Assembly: GCA_028868895.1 (NCBI GenBank)
Contig: JAGWTP010000021.1
Span: 1-43,868 of the forward strand
From: Burkholderiales bacterium
Lineage (GTDB): Bacteria > Pseudomonadota > Gammaproteobacteria > Burkholderiales > Burkholderiaceae_C
DNA length: 43,868 nucleotides
Direction of reading: 5' to 3'
In this document: positions 32,446 to 39,703 of the stretch, piece by piece
Layout: every line of letters starts with the position of its first letter
Numbering within the stretch: position 1 is the stretch's first letter
Translations under genes and position numbers: made by a program
Notes under the pieces: model-generated
Databases searched by the model: none
The model's input: the letters and a program-made list of their open reading frames with translations, nothing else
Told to the model about the DNA's origin: nothing

Positions 32446-32937
32446 TCAGTCGCCGTGATGGTCACCACCGCGGTCGCCGTGATCGCCGCCGCGATTGCCT
32501 CGGTCACCGCGATCACCGCCACGGTTGCCGCGTTCGCCGTCACGGTTGCCGTGCTCGCCGCGCTGCTGATAACCGCGGTATCCGCGGTCGTCGTACGGCC
32601 TGCCGTGCTCGCTGCGGTACTGCTCGCGAACCCAGCTGTCGCGCACGAAGTAAACCGGCTGGCCGCAGGCGTGGTAGCGGCCGCAGTAGCGCCCCCAATT
32701 GCCTTGCTGGACCGGCGGCACATACAGGTAGATCGGCTGCTGATACACCGCCACGGGCGACGGCGCAATGACCACCGGCTGCGAATAGACGACCACCGGC
32801 GGCGGCATGTTGCCGATGTCGATGCGGCCGTAGACGCCCGGTTGGTTGATGCCGATCGAGACCCCGACATTGGTGCCTGCGAACGCGGGCGAGAGGGTTG
32901 CGGCGGCGAGCGCGGCGGCGATGAAGATGCGTTTCAT
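32446..32937 (-). CDS. Secreted protein with an Arg/Gly/Asp-rich tail
   Basis: 163 residues from the ATG complementary to 32935-32937, with AGGAG 6 nt upstream. Signal peptide MKRIFIAAALAAATLSPAFA. A region rich in Val/Pro/Tyr/Gln follows (VVVYSQPVVIAPSPVAVYQQPIYLYVPP), then CGRYHACGQPVYFVRDSWVREQY, resembling small exported proteins of Burkholderiales. The last 45 residues are a repeated R/G/D/N/H tail (GNRGGDRGDRGNRGGDHGDR). Such a tail is low-complexity and may bind nucleic acid, metal ions or polymer; no function is claimed. It diverges from the response-regulator gene, so the TAAG box at 33074 lies in its upstream region too. Confidence 0.75.
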   Translation of the reverse strand: MKRIFIAAALAAATLSPAFAGTNVGVSIGINQPGVYGRIDIGNMPPPVVVYSQPVVIAPSPVAVYQQPIYLYVPPVQQGNWGRYCGRYHACGQPVYFVRDSWVREQYRSEHGRPYDDRGYRGYQQRGEHGNRDGERGNRGGDRGDRGNRGGDHGDRGGDHHGD

Positions 32938-33073
32938 AAGGGTTCTCCTGAACACCTGGAACGATACAAGCGCCGCGCGCGTTGACCTGTAGGCAAATGC
33001 CGCGTTGCCGTACTCTTACTCACGCTTACACGGGTGAGACGACGAGGTGCCGGCCGGCGATTCGGCGGGCACC

Positions 33074-33090
33074 CTTAAGTCCGGACTAAG
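33074..33090. promoter_or_regulatory. Candidate autoregulatory response-regulator box
   Basis: CTTAAG-TCCGG-ACTAAG is, on the opposite strand, CTTAGT-N5-CTTAAG: two half-sites with 11-bp spacing, nearly the PmrA box. It stands 133 bp before the response-regulator start and 137 bp from the divergent RG-rich protein start, so it could control both. A weaker pair, CTTACT-N4-CTTACA (33015-33030), has 10-bp spacing and is not counted. Confidence 0.5.
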
Positions 33091-33222
33091 CGCCGCTGCG
33101 TAGAGTCGTCGATGCAGGCGCCGGCCGCGTGCCGCCGGAGCACTCGCCGCTATCCTCGGCGCATCGACAACCCGCAACCGCGCCGGCACCCGCAGCGTGC
33201 AACCCGAAGAAAGCCCTCGGCC

Positions 33223-33888
33223 ATGCGCCTCTTGCTCGTGGAAGACGACACGATGATCGGCGAGTCGGTGCTCGACCTGCTGCGGGCCGAGCACTACGCG
33301 GTCGACTGGGTCAAGGACGGCGAGATGGCCGACACCGCACTTCACAGCCAGAGCTACGACCTGGTGCTGCTCGACCTGGGCTTGCCGCGCCGCGACGGAC
33401 TGACCGTGCTGCGCGCGCTGCGGGCGCGCAAGGAACGCATCCCGGTGCTGATCGCCACCGCGCGCGACTCGGTCCGGCAGCGCATCGAAGGCCTGGACGC
33501 CGGCGCCGACGACTACGTGCTCAAACCCTACGACCTCGACGAGTTGCTGGCCCGCATCCGCGCGCTGCTGCGGCGTGCCGCCGGGCGCGCCGAGCCGGTC
33601 TACGAGCACATGGGCGTGAGCATCAACCCGGCCACCCGCGAGGTGACGGCGGGCGGCCTGGCCGTCGTGCTGTCGGCGCGCGAGTGGGCGGTGCTCGAGC
33701 CGCTGATCGCGCGCCCGGGTCTGGTGCTGTCGCGCGCCCAGCTCGAGGAAAAGCTCTACGGCTGGAAGGACGAGATCAGCAGCAATGCGGTCGAGGTCTA
33801 CATCCACGGGCTGCGCAAGAAGCTCGGGGCCGATCTCATCCGCAACGTGCGCGGGGTCGGCTACATGGTGCCCAAGGCACGCGAATGA
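33223..33888 (+). CDS. OmpR/PhoB-family response regulator, PmrA/QseB-like
   Basis: 221 residues. Receiver domain with acidic pair E7-D8-D9, phosphoacceptor Asp51 (LLDLGLPRRDGL), the ATARDS Thr/Ala switch and LKPYDLDELLARI with the conserved Lys. The C-terminal winged helix runs from about 125 (VVLSAREWAVLEPLIARPG to NVRGVGYMVPK). Members of the QseB/PmrA/TctD group bind tandem direct repeats, which fits the TAAG boxes seen upstream of it and of the PepSY gene. The sensor kinase follows, but 178 bp away behind a hairpin array. Confidence 0.92.
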   Translation: MRLLLVEDDTMIGESVLDLLRAEHYAVDWVKDGEMADTALHSQSYDLVLLDLGLPRRDGLTVLRALRARKERIPVLIATARDSVRQRIEGLDAGADDYVLKPYDLDELLARIRALLRRAAGRAEPVYEHMGVSINPATREVTAGGLAVVLSAREWAVLEPLIARPGLVLSRAQLEEKLYGWKDEISSNAVEVYIHGLRKKLGADLIRNVRGVGYMVPKARE

Positions 33889-33945
33889 GGCAGCGGCGTT
33901 TGATCTGCCTGCGGGACGAGCGCCGGGCCGCTCCCAAGCCGGCCC

Positions 33946-34061
33946 GCGCCCGCCTCGAGACGCGGCGGGCGCTCGTGGCGTCCAAGCCGGCGCAGGCCGG
34001 CTTGGAGCCGCGCCACTCGCTCCCCTCGGGGGATCGGCCGACGTACGCGTCGACCGAGGGG
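33946..34061 (+). repeat. Array of three hairpins between regulator and kinase genes
   Basis: Three strong stem-loops fill the 178-bp gap. H1: 9-bp stem, GCGCCCGCC (33946-33954) with GGCGGGCGC (33964-33972). H2: perfect 11-bp stem, TCCAAGCCGGC (33981-33991) with GCCGGCTTGGA (33996-34006), 4-nt loop. H3: CCCCTCGG (34022-34029) with CCGAGGGG (34054-34061), with an inner CGACG-tacg-CGTCG stem. The right arm of H3 contains the GAGGGG ribosome binding site of the kinase. This looks like an intergenic palindromic element. Confidence 0.6.
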
Positions 34062-34066
34062 CGACG

Positions 34067-35401
34067 ATGAGCCTTCGATCGCCGCATTCACTGCGCGCGC
34101 GGCTGCTCTGGTTCCTGCTCGCCGCAATCTTGCTGACGGCCATCGTGCAGGCCACGATCGCCTACCGCACGGCGCGTGACGATGCCGACGGCATTTTCGA
34201 CTATCAGATGCAGCAGATGGCGATGTCGCTGCGCTCCGGCCTGCCGCTGAGCCGACCCGAAGCGGCCGGCGAAGACGCCACCGACGATGAGAACTTCGAC
34301 TTCGTCGTGCAGGTGTGGACGGCCGACGGGCGCAGCGTGTTCCAGTCGGCGGCGCGCGCGGCGCTGCCCAGAGACACCGCGCTCGGGTTCGCCAACGTGT
34401 CGGCGCACGGCACGACCTACCGGGTCTACTCGATGCGCTCGCATGCGCAGACCATCCAGGTGGCGCAGGACATCGCGGTGCGCCGCGAGACGGCGAGCAC
34501 GTTGGCGCTGCGCATGGTGGCGCCGATCGCGGTGATGGCGCCTTTGCTGATGGTGCTGGTGTGGTGGGTGGTCAGCGCGTCGGTGGCGCCGGTGTCGCGC
34601 GTGCGGCGCCAAGTGGCCGAGCGCCAGGCCGACGACCTCACCGAGGTCAGCGAAGCCGGGCTGCCCGACGAAATCCGGCCGCTGGTGCACGAGTTGAACC
34701 TGCTGTTTACGCGCGTGCGCCTGGCCTTCGAGGCGCAGCGCAGCTTCGTCGCCGACGCCGCGCACGAGTTGCGCTCGCCGCTGGCCGCGCTCAAGCTGCA
34801 GGTGCAGGGCCTGCAGCGCGCCGGCAGCGACGCCGCTCGCGAGGTTGCGGTGGCACGGCTGACGGCGGGCATCGACCGCGCCACCCGGCTGGTCGAGCAA
34901 CTGCTGGTGCTCGCCCGGCAGCAGGCCAGTGCCGCGACGGGGGCCAAGCCCGAGCCGGTGTCGCTTGCGGATGTTTCGCGCCTCGCGGTGGCCGACGCCG
35001 CGCCGCTGGCGCAGGCCCGGCAGATCGATCTGGGCCTGGTCCACTCCGACGAGGGTCGCATCAGCGGGCACGCCGATGCGCTGCGTATCCTGGTGCGCAA
35101 CCTGCTGGACAACGCGGTCAAGTACACGCCCGCCGGCGGTACCGTGGATCTGGAGGTGCGGCGCCTCGACGGTGCCCTGGCGCTCAGCGTCGACGACAGC
35201 GGGCCGGGAATCGCCGAGGACGACCGCGAGCGGGTGCTCGACCGGTTCTATCGGATCGCGGGGACGCCCACCACCGGCAGCGGCCTGGGGCTGGCGATCG
35301 TCAAGTCGATCACCGAGTTGCACGGTGCCACGCTGCAACTCGGGCACTCGCAGCGCCTGGGCGGGCTGCGTGTCGAGGTTCGGTTTCCGTCCGGACCCTG
35401 A
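34067..35401 (+). CDS. Sensor histidine kinase, QseC/PmrB-like
   Basis: 444 residues. Membrane segments at about 12-34 and 150-172 enclose a periplasmic 2CSK_N-like sensor region of about 115 residues, with an acidic stretch EDATDDENFDF near 69-79. HAMP (174-220), H-box FVADAAHELRSPLAALK with His233, N-box NLLDNAVKYTP, G1 DDSGPGIAEDD and G2 TGSGLGLAIVKSI are intact. The acidic periplasmic patch resembles iron- or polycation-sensing PmrB regions, but this is only suggestive. Its ribosome binding site GAGGGG is in the right arm of a possible hairpin. It ends 167 bp before the cytochrome-porin gene. Confidence 0.92.
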   Translation: MSLRSPHSLRARLLWFLLAAILLTAIVQATIAYRTARDDADGIFDYQMQQMAMSLRSGLPLSRPEAAGEDATDDENFDFVVQVWTADGRSVFQSAARAALPRDTALGFANVSAHGTTYRVYSMRSHAQTIQVAQDIAVRRETASTLALRMVAPIAVMAPLLMVLVWWVVSASVAPVSRVRRQVAERQADDLTEVSEAGLPDEIRPLVHELNLLFTRVRLAFEAQRSFVADAAHELRSPLAALKLQVQGLQRAGSDAAREVAVARLTAGIDRATRLVEQLLVLARQQASAATGAKPEPVSLADVSRLAVADAAPLAQARQIDLGLVHSDEGRISGHADALRILVRNLLDNAVKYTPAGGTVDLEVRRLDGALALSVDDSGPGIAEDDRERVLDRFYRIAGTPTTGSGLGLAIVKSITELHGATLQLGHSQRLGGLRVEVRFPSGP

Positions 35402-35485
35402 TCGACGCACGTTGTGGGTGCCGCGTTCGGCGCCGCGTGCGCGCGTTGCAGAACGTCAACACCGGGGTGCCTTCCGCGCCGTGGC

Positions 35486-35499
35486 TTGATCCAGGTCAT
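35486..35499 (+). promoter_or_regulatory. Candidate FNR/Anr box upstream of the cytochrome-porin gene
   Basis: TTGATCCAGGTCAT differs from the FNR/Anr consensus (TTGAY-N4-RTCAA) only at the last base. It lies 70 bp before the Cyc2-like start. At position -41.5 the transcription start would fall near 35534, leaving a 35-nt leader; no strong -10 is seen. Confidence 0.45.
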
Positions 35500-35568
35500 G
35501 CCGAGTCGATCGGGCCGCGTTTCCAATTGCGTCAATCACCAGCCATCACTCGCCAAGGAGATCGACGC

Positions 35569-36936
35569 ATGAACCTCTCGAAATACCGGGGTAGCGGGAA
35601 CTACTCGAAGCCACTTTTCGCGTTGCTGGCCTTCGCCGCCGTGACGCTGACCCTGTTGCCCGACAGTGCGCAGGCGATGCCGGCGTTCAACCGCCAGACC
35701 GGGCAGAACTGCGTGGCCTGCCACGCCGGCGGGCAGTTTCCCGAACTCACCCCCTACGGACGGCTGTTCAAGATGACCGGCTACACGATCGGCCAGCGCG
35801 CCGTGCCGATCTCGGCGATGGTGGTCGCGAGCATGGCCAAGGTGGCCAACACCACCGACAACAGCACCACCCCGGCCAGCTACCTGACGAAGAACGGTGA
35901 GGTGACCCTGGCCACCGCCAGCCTGCTGCTCGGCGGCAAGGTGACGGACAACATCGGTGCCTTTGCGCAGATCACCTACGACGGCTACGCGACGCAGGAT
36001 CCGGTGACGGGCCAGTACCACGGCCACAGCCACGCCGACAACATCGACATCCGCTACGCCGATCGCTTCATCAGCGACAAGCAGGACTTGATTTTCGGCG
36101 TCAGCGCCAACGACAACCCGTCGGTGCAGGACCCCTGGAACACCTCTGCCGCGTGGATGCAATATGTGCCACTGCCCAATACCGGGGCCGTGAGCAGCGC
36201 CCAATTCATCGACGGCACGACGCCGTACCCGTTCTTCCGGAGCGGCTCCAACATTGCCGGGCTCAGCACCTACGCTTTCTGGAACCAGACGATCTATGCC
36301 GAAGTGGGAGGCTACGGCACATCCAAGGGTCTGACCTCGTTCATGAGCGCGGGGATCGACTCGGCGTCCACCACCAAGCTGCGCGGCATCAACCCCTACT
36401 GGCGCCTGGCCTACAACAAGCAGTGGGGCGCCCATAACCTGATGATCGGCACCTCGGGCATGGTGGCCCGCATCTACGACAACGCCGTCGACACCGGCGA
36501 CATTGCCGACACGAGCCGCAACACCGACCTGGCCATCGACGCGCAGTACCAGTACCTGCTGGACCCGCATGCCGTGACCGCGCAGTTCGTCTACACGAGC
36601 AACCGCGCCGAGTACTCGGCCAACTCGCTGGCCCTCGCGCCGGGCAACTCGGCCGACACGACCCACACCACGCGCGCGAAGGTGAGCTACACGTACCAGG
36701 CGAAGTACGGCGGTGCGCTGGCGGTCTTCAACCGAACCGGCATCTATGCCGGCGCCGATGCGGGCACCCGCGGAGCGACTCTCGAAGCCTATTGGATGCC
36801 GATGCAGTACCTGCGCTTCGGAGCCCAATACACGAGGTACAGCCTGTACAACGGCGCTTCGACCAACTACGACGGCTTCGGCCGCAACGCGAGCGACAAC
36901 AACTCGCTGTTCCTCTACACCTGGTTCGCGTACTGA
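35569..36936 (+). CDS. Cyc2-like fused outer-membrane monoheme cytochrome-porin
   Basis: 455 residues; AAGGAG stands 8 nt before ATG 35569. Signal peptide 1-36 (cut after SAQA). Mature start MPAFNRQTGQNCVACH carries the only two cysteines, Cys48 and Cys51, with His52: one CXXCH heme. FPELTPYGRLFKMTGYTIG follows, the pattern after the heme in Cyc2 proteins. The remaining 380 or so residues look like a beta-barrel: alternating Tyr/Asn/Thr/Gly strands, no Cys, and an aromatic end (LFLYTWFAY). Known Cyc2 proteins are monoheme cytochrome-porins that oxidise Fe(II) at the cell surface. Other homologues exist whose electron donor is unknown, so iron oxidation here is inference. The downstream c4-type cytochrome fits a periplasmic acceptor. 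Confidence 0.7.
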   Translation: MNLSKYRGSGNYSKPLFALLAFAAVTLTLLPDSAQAMPAFNRQTGQNCVACHAGGQFPELTPYGRLFKMTGYTIGQRAVPISAMVVASMAKVANTTDNSTTPASYLTKNGEVTLATASLLLGGKVTDNIGAFAQITYDGYATQDPVTGQYHGHSHADNIDIRYADRFISDKQDLIFGVSANDNPSVQDPWNTSAAWMQYVPLPNTGAVSSAQFIDGTTPYPFFRSGSNIAGLSTYAFWNQTIYAEVGGYGTSKGLTSFMSAGIDSASTTKLRGINPYWRLAYNKQWGAHNLMIGTSGMVARIYDNAVDTGDIADTSRNTDLAIDAQYQYLLDPHAVTAQFVYTSNRAEYSANSLALAPGNSADTTHTTRAKVSYTYQAKYGGALAVFNRTGIYAGADAGTRGATLEAYWMPMQYLRFGAQYTRYSLYNGASTNYDGFGRNASDNNSLFLYTWFAY

Positions 36937-36973
36937 ACGCCGGACCGAAGCTGTCGCACGATTGGAGTACTTC

Positions 36974-37618
36974 ATGAAAATTGCCACCTTGTCCATCGTC
37001 GTCGCCGCCGCCGCACTGGCGGCGGGATGCGCCAACCCGGAACGCTCGCGTGACTTGGCCAACCCGAAGGTCTCGGCGCTCGTCACGGCGCAGCAGGTCT
37101 GTTCGAACTGCCACGGCGTGAACGGCGTTTCCGTATCGCCCAATTTCCCGATCCTGGCCGCGCAGACCGAGCCCTACCTCGTTGCCCAGCTCACGGCCTT
37201 CAGGAGCCACGGCCGGCACGACCCCGAAGGTTTCGAGTACATGTGGGGCATCAGCCGCAGCCTGACCGACGACCAGATCAAGGGGCTGGCGGCCTACTAT
37301 TCCAGCCAGGCGCCGGCCCGCGAAGCGATCGAAGGTGACCGCAGTCGGTTCGACGCCGGCAAGGCGATCTTCGAGAAGGGCGTGCCCGCGGCGGGCGTAC
37401 CGGCCTGCGCAAGCTGCCACGGCGACAAGGGCCAGGGCAACGCCACGTTCCCGCGCATCGCCGGCCAGCATGTGGATTACCTGGTCAAGCAACTCGGCGT
37501 GTTCAAGCGCACCGAGCAACGCCCCGAAGGCGCCATCATGAAGACGGTCGCCCACAACCTGACCCGCAAGGACATGGAGGAAGTCGCCACCTATCTGCAG
37601 GCGATGCCGGACCTGTAG
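36974..37618 (+). CDS. Diheme c4-type cytochrome lipoprotein
   Basis: 214 residues; GGAG 6 nt before ATG 36974. The N-terminus is a lipoprotein signal with lipobox LAAGC (Cys19); residue +2 is Ala, not Asp, so Lol sorting to the outer membrane is expected. Two class I heme domains follow: CSNCH at 43-47 and CASCH at 145-149, each opening a c4/c553-like fold (CHGVNGVSVSPNFP; CHGDKGQGNATFPRIAGQH). Cyc1 of A. ferrooxidans, the acceptor for Cyc2, is also a c4-type diheme cytochrome. An outer-membrane-anchored acceptor 37 bp after a cytochrome-porin suggests a conduit. The terminator-like hairpin at 37631 ends the unit. Confidence 0.88.
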   Translation: MKIATLSIVVAAAALAAGCANPERSRDLANPKVSALVTAQQVCSNCHGVNGVSVSPNFPILAAQTEPYLVAQLTAFRSHGRHDPEGFEYMWGISRSLTDDQIKGLAAYYSSQAPAREAIEGDRSRFDAGKAIFEKGVPAAGVPACASCHGDKGQGNATFPRIAGQHVDYLVKQLGVFKRTEQRPEGAIMKTVAHNLTRKDMEEVATYLQAMPDL

Positions 37619-37630
37619 CCCGGCCCGCGC

Positions 37631-37660
37631 GGCAACGGGCGCCGAACGGCGCCCGTTGCC
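37631..37660. terminator. Strong 13-bp hairpin between convergent units
   Basis: GGCAACGGGCGCC (37631-37643) pairs perfectly with GGCGCCCGTTGCC (37648-37660) over a GAAC loop. It lies between the c4-type cytochrome gene and the convergent DUF4337 gene and may stop transcription from both sides, though a T-run is lacking. Confidence 0.55.
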
Positions 37661-37671
37661 GGTTCACCAGT

Positions 37672-38247
37672 TCAGATGTGGAACCAGGCCAGCGCGCCGA
37701 GCACGACGCCCAGGCCGCTGAGCAGGAACACGCCCTTTTCGAGCCGGTGGCTGCGCGTGAGCAGCGCGATCGCGGCCATCGCGATCGAGATCTGCAGCGC
37801 CGTGGTGGCCTGCGCCCAGCGGTGATGCTGGTTCAGTTGCTCCTCGCTCTTCTTGTCCCACGCCTGCGACTCCAGTTCGAGCTTCTTGGCCTCGGCCATG
37901 ATCTCGTTCTTCTCGCTCTTGTAGCGCTTGGCTTCGTCGACGTAGAAGCTCTTGCGCGATTCGGGCGCCAGGTCGGCGGCGATCTCGGCCAGGTTCTGCT
38001 TGTTGCTCTTGGCCTGGTAGAAAGCCCACTGGTTGGCCGCCTCGGTCTTCTTGATCGCCGCGTCGTTCTTGTACAGACCGGCGTACGACTGCGTGGCGCC
38101 GCCCATGTACGCGAAGATCGCGCCGACGGTGGCGATCACCGCGGTGGCCACCGCGAGCTGGCCGGCCATGCCTTTGGGCTCGTGCTGCGCCGCGTGCTCG
38201 AGTTCGTGGTCGTGCGGGCCGTGCACGTGGAAACCTTCTTCTGACAT
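37672..38247 (-). CDS. DUF4337 membrane protein
   Basis: 191 residues. The His-rich N-terminus (FHVHGPHDHELEHAAQHE) is followed by a membrane segment near 29-50 (AVATAVIATVGAIFAYMGG), a long charged helical region (about 58-140) likely to be coiled coil, and two C-terminal segments (ALQISIAMAAIALL, GVFLLSGLGVVLGALAWF). This is the DUF4337 layout; the function is unknown. It starts 1 bp after the folA stop and is probably cotranscribed with it. Confidence 0.82.
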   Translation of the reverse strand: MSEEGFHVHGPHDHELEHAAQHEPKGMAGQLAVATAVIATVGAIFAYMGGATQSYAGLYKNDAAIKKTEAANQWAFYQAKSNKQNLAEIAADLAPESRKSFYVDEAKRYKSEKNEIMAEAKKLELESQAWDKKSEEQLNQHHRWAQATTALQISIAMAAIALLTRSHRLEKGVFLLSGLGVVLGALAWFHI

Positions 38248-38248
38248 T

Positions 38249-38749
38249 TCAGCGTCCTTTGGTGTAGGTGACGAAGCTGTAGCGCATGCCGCTTTCGCTC
38301 ACATGTGGCTCGCGTGAGGTGACCGTGAACTGCGCGCGATCCCACGGCGGGAAGAACGTGTCGCCGTGCAGGTCGGCGTCGATCTCGGTGAGCACGAGTT
38401 CGCTGGCCAGCGGCAGCGCGAGCGTGTAGACCTCGGCGCCGCCGATCACGAAGGCCTTCGGCGTACCTTCGAGCAGGGCAAGCGCGTCGGTGATCGACGC
38501 CACCGGTTGCGCACCCTCGGCGCGCCAGTCGCGGTCGCGCGTGAGCACGATGTTGCGGCGCCCGGGCAGCGGGCGAAAGCGTGGCGGCAGAGAGTCCCAG
38601 GTCTTGCGGCCCATGATCACCGGGCAACCCATCGTGATGCGGCGCAAGTGCCGGAGGTCTTCGGGTTCGGACCAGACCAATGCGTTGTTCCTGCCGATCG
38701 CGCCGTTGCGGGCGACCGCGGCGATCAGGCTGAGGGCGGGTGGAGTCAT
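38249..38749 (-). CDS. folA: Dihydrofolate reductase
   Basis: 166 residues. SLIAAVARNGAIGRNNALVW is the N-terminal block with NADPH/Met20-loop features; the proton-donor acid is Asp31 in EPEDLRHLRRIT. PVIMGRKTWDSLP, RRNIVLTRD and FVIGGAEVYTLALP follow in family order. It reduces dihydrofolate to tetrahydrofolate. It stands 37 bp after the GntR regulator and just before the DUF4337 gene; thyA is not present in the window. Confidence 0.95.
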   Translation of the reverse strand: MTPPALSLIAAVARNGAIGRNNALVWSEPEDLRHLRRITMGCPVIMGRKTWDSLPPRFRPLPGRRNIVLTRDRDWRAEGAQPVASITDALALLEGTPKAFVIGGAEVYTLALPLASELVLTEIDADLHGDTFFPPWDRAQFTVTSREPHVSESGMRYSFVTYTKGR

Positions 38750-38786
38750 CCGGGGAATTGTCGCAGCGGCGTGAGCGCGTGGCGCA

Positions 38787-39488
38787 TCAGTCGGGCGAGG
38801 CGGCCAGCCGACCTTGTGCGAAATGGTGCTGCATCAGTTGCTGGACCCGCACGCCATCGCGCGCCTTCAGCGCCGCCATGATGCGGCGGTGCTCCTTGAG
38901 CGACGCTTCCAGACGCCCTTGCTTGAACAGCGAATGGTGGCGGTTGAGCTTCATCACCTTGCGCAGATCGGCCACCAACTGGTTGCGCCAGCGGTTGTCG
39001 GCGATTTCCAGCAACCGCAGGTGAAAGCGCTCGTTCGCGGCGAAGAAGCGATCGCGGTCGGTGACCTGCGATTCCAGGTCGCGGTGCAGCAGCTCCAGCT
39101 CGGCGAGCTGCGCCGGTGTGGCCGATTGCGCCACGACCGCCGCGGCGTCGCTTTCGAGCAGCGCGAGCAGGTGGTAGACCTCGGCGAGGTCGCGCGCGGA
39201 CACCTCGGTGACGTAGGCGCCGCGGCGCAGCTTCATCGTCACCAACCCTTCCGAGGCCAGCACCTTGAGCGCCTCGCGCAGCGGCGTGCGGCTGATGCCC
39301 AGCTCGGCGGTCAGCGATTGCTCGTCGATCCAGCTGCCGGGGGCCAGGGCGTGGGCCAAGATGCGCGTGCGCAGTTGCTCGGCCACGCGCTCGTACAAGG
39401 CGCCTTGCGGCAGGCGGGTTGCGGCCGTCCCGCGTGTGCGGGGCGAAGGCGGTGCGGGTGGCGCGGGTGGCGTTCGAGGTGCGGACAT
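38787..39488 (-). CDS. GntR-family transcriptional regulator, FadR subgroup (FCD domain)
   Basis: 233 residues. A Pro/Arg-rich N-terminus precedes the winged helix (about 28-95): LYERVAEQLRTRILAHALAPGSWIDEQSLTAELGISRTPLREALKVLASEGLV. An FCD all-helical ligand-binding domain (about 100-225) has HLRLLEIADNRW and RIMAALKARDG. It is transcribed away from the methylmalonyl-CoA mutase gene, with a perfect 20-bp palindrome between them. A role as repressor of the mutase block, responding to a propionate- or methylmalonate-derived acid, is therefore likely, but the ligand is unknown. Confidence 0.88.
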   Translation of the reverse strand: MSAPRTPPAPPAPPSPRTRGTAATRLPQGALYERVAEQLRTRILAHALAPGSWIDEQSLTAELGISRTPLREALKVLASEGLVTMKLRRGAYVTEVSARDLAEVYHLLALLESDAAAVVAQSATPAQLAELELLHRDLESQVTDRDRFFAANERFHLRLLEIADNRWRNQLVADLRKVMKLNRHHSLFKQGRLEASLKEHRRIMAALKARDGVRVQQLMQHHFAQGRLAASPD

Positions 39489-39549
39489 GGAAAGGTGCTG
39501 GCGCTGAAAGGATCGTGAAAGGCGCGGGCTCGATGATCGCGGCGACCAT

Positions 39550-39569
39550 ATAATTCAATTTTGAATTAT
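39550..39569. promoter_or_regulatory. Palindromic operator overlapping the mutase -10 box
   Basis: ATAATTCAA-TT-TTGAATTAT is a perfect inverted repeat with 9-bp arms, AT-rich in a GC-rich region. TATAAT at 39549-39554 overlaps its left arm, so a bound regulator would cover the -10 box of the rightward mutase promoter. A good -35 is not visible. It lies 62 bp before the GntR start and 135 bp before the mutase start. Confidence 0.65.
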
Positions 39570-39703
39570 CGGTGAGGGACGGCGGGCCGTCCAGCCCTGC
39601 AAGATCCGGCCCTGATCGCGGCCGGGCGAACCGGGCTAGCCCGACCCCGATTGACGCCACGCCGCCTGCGCGCGCATCCTCACAGGACCAAAGGGGCAGC
39701 ACC

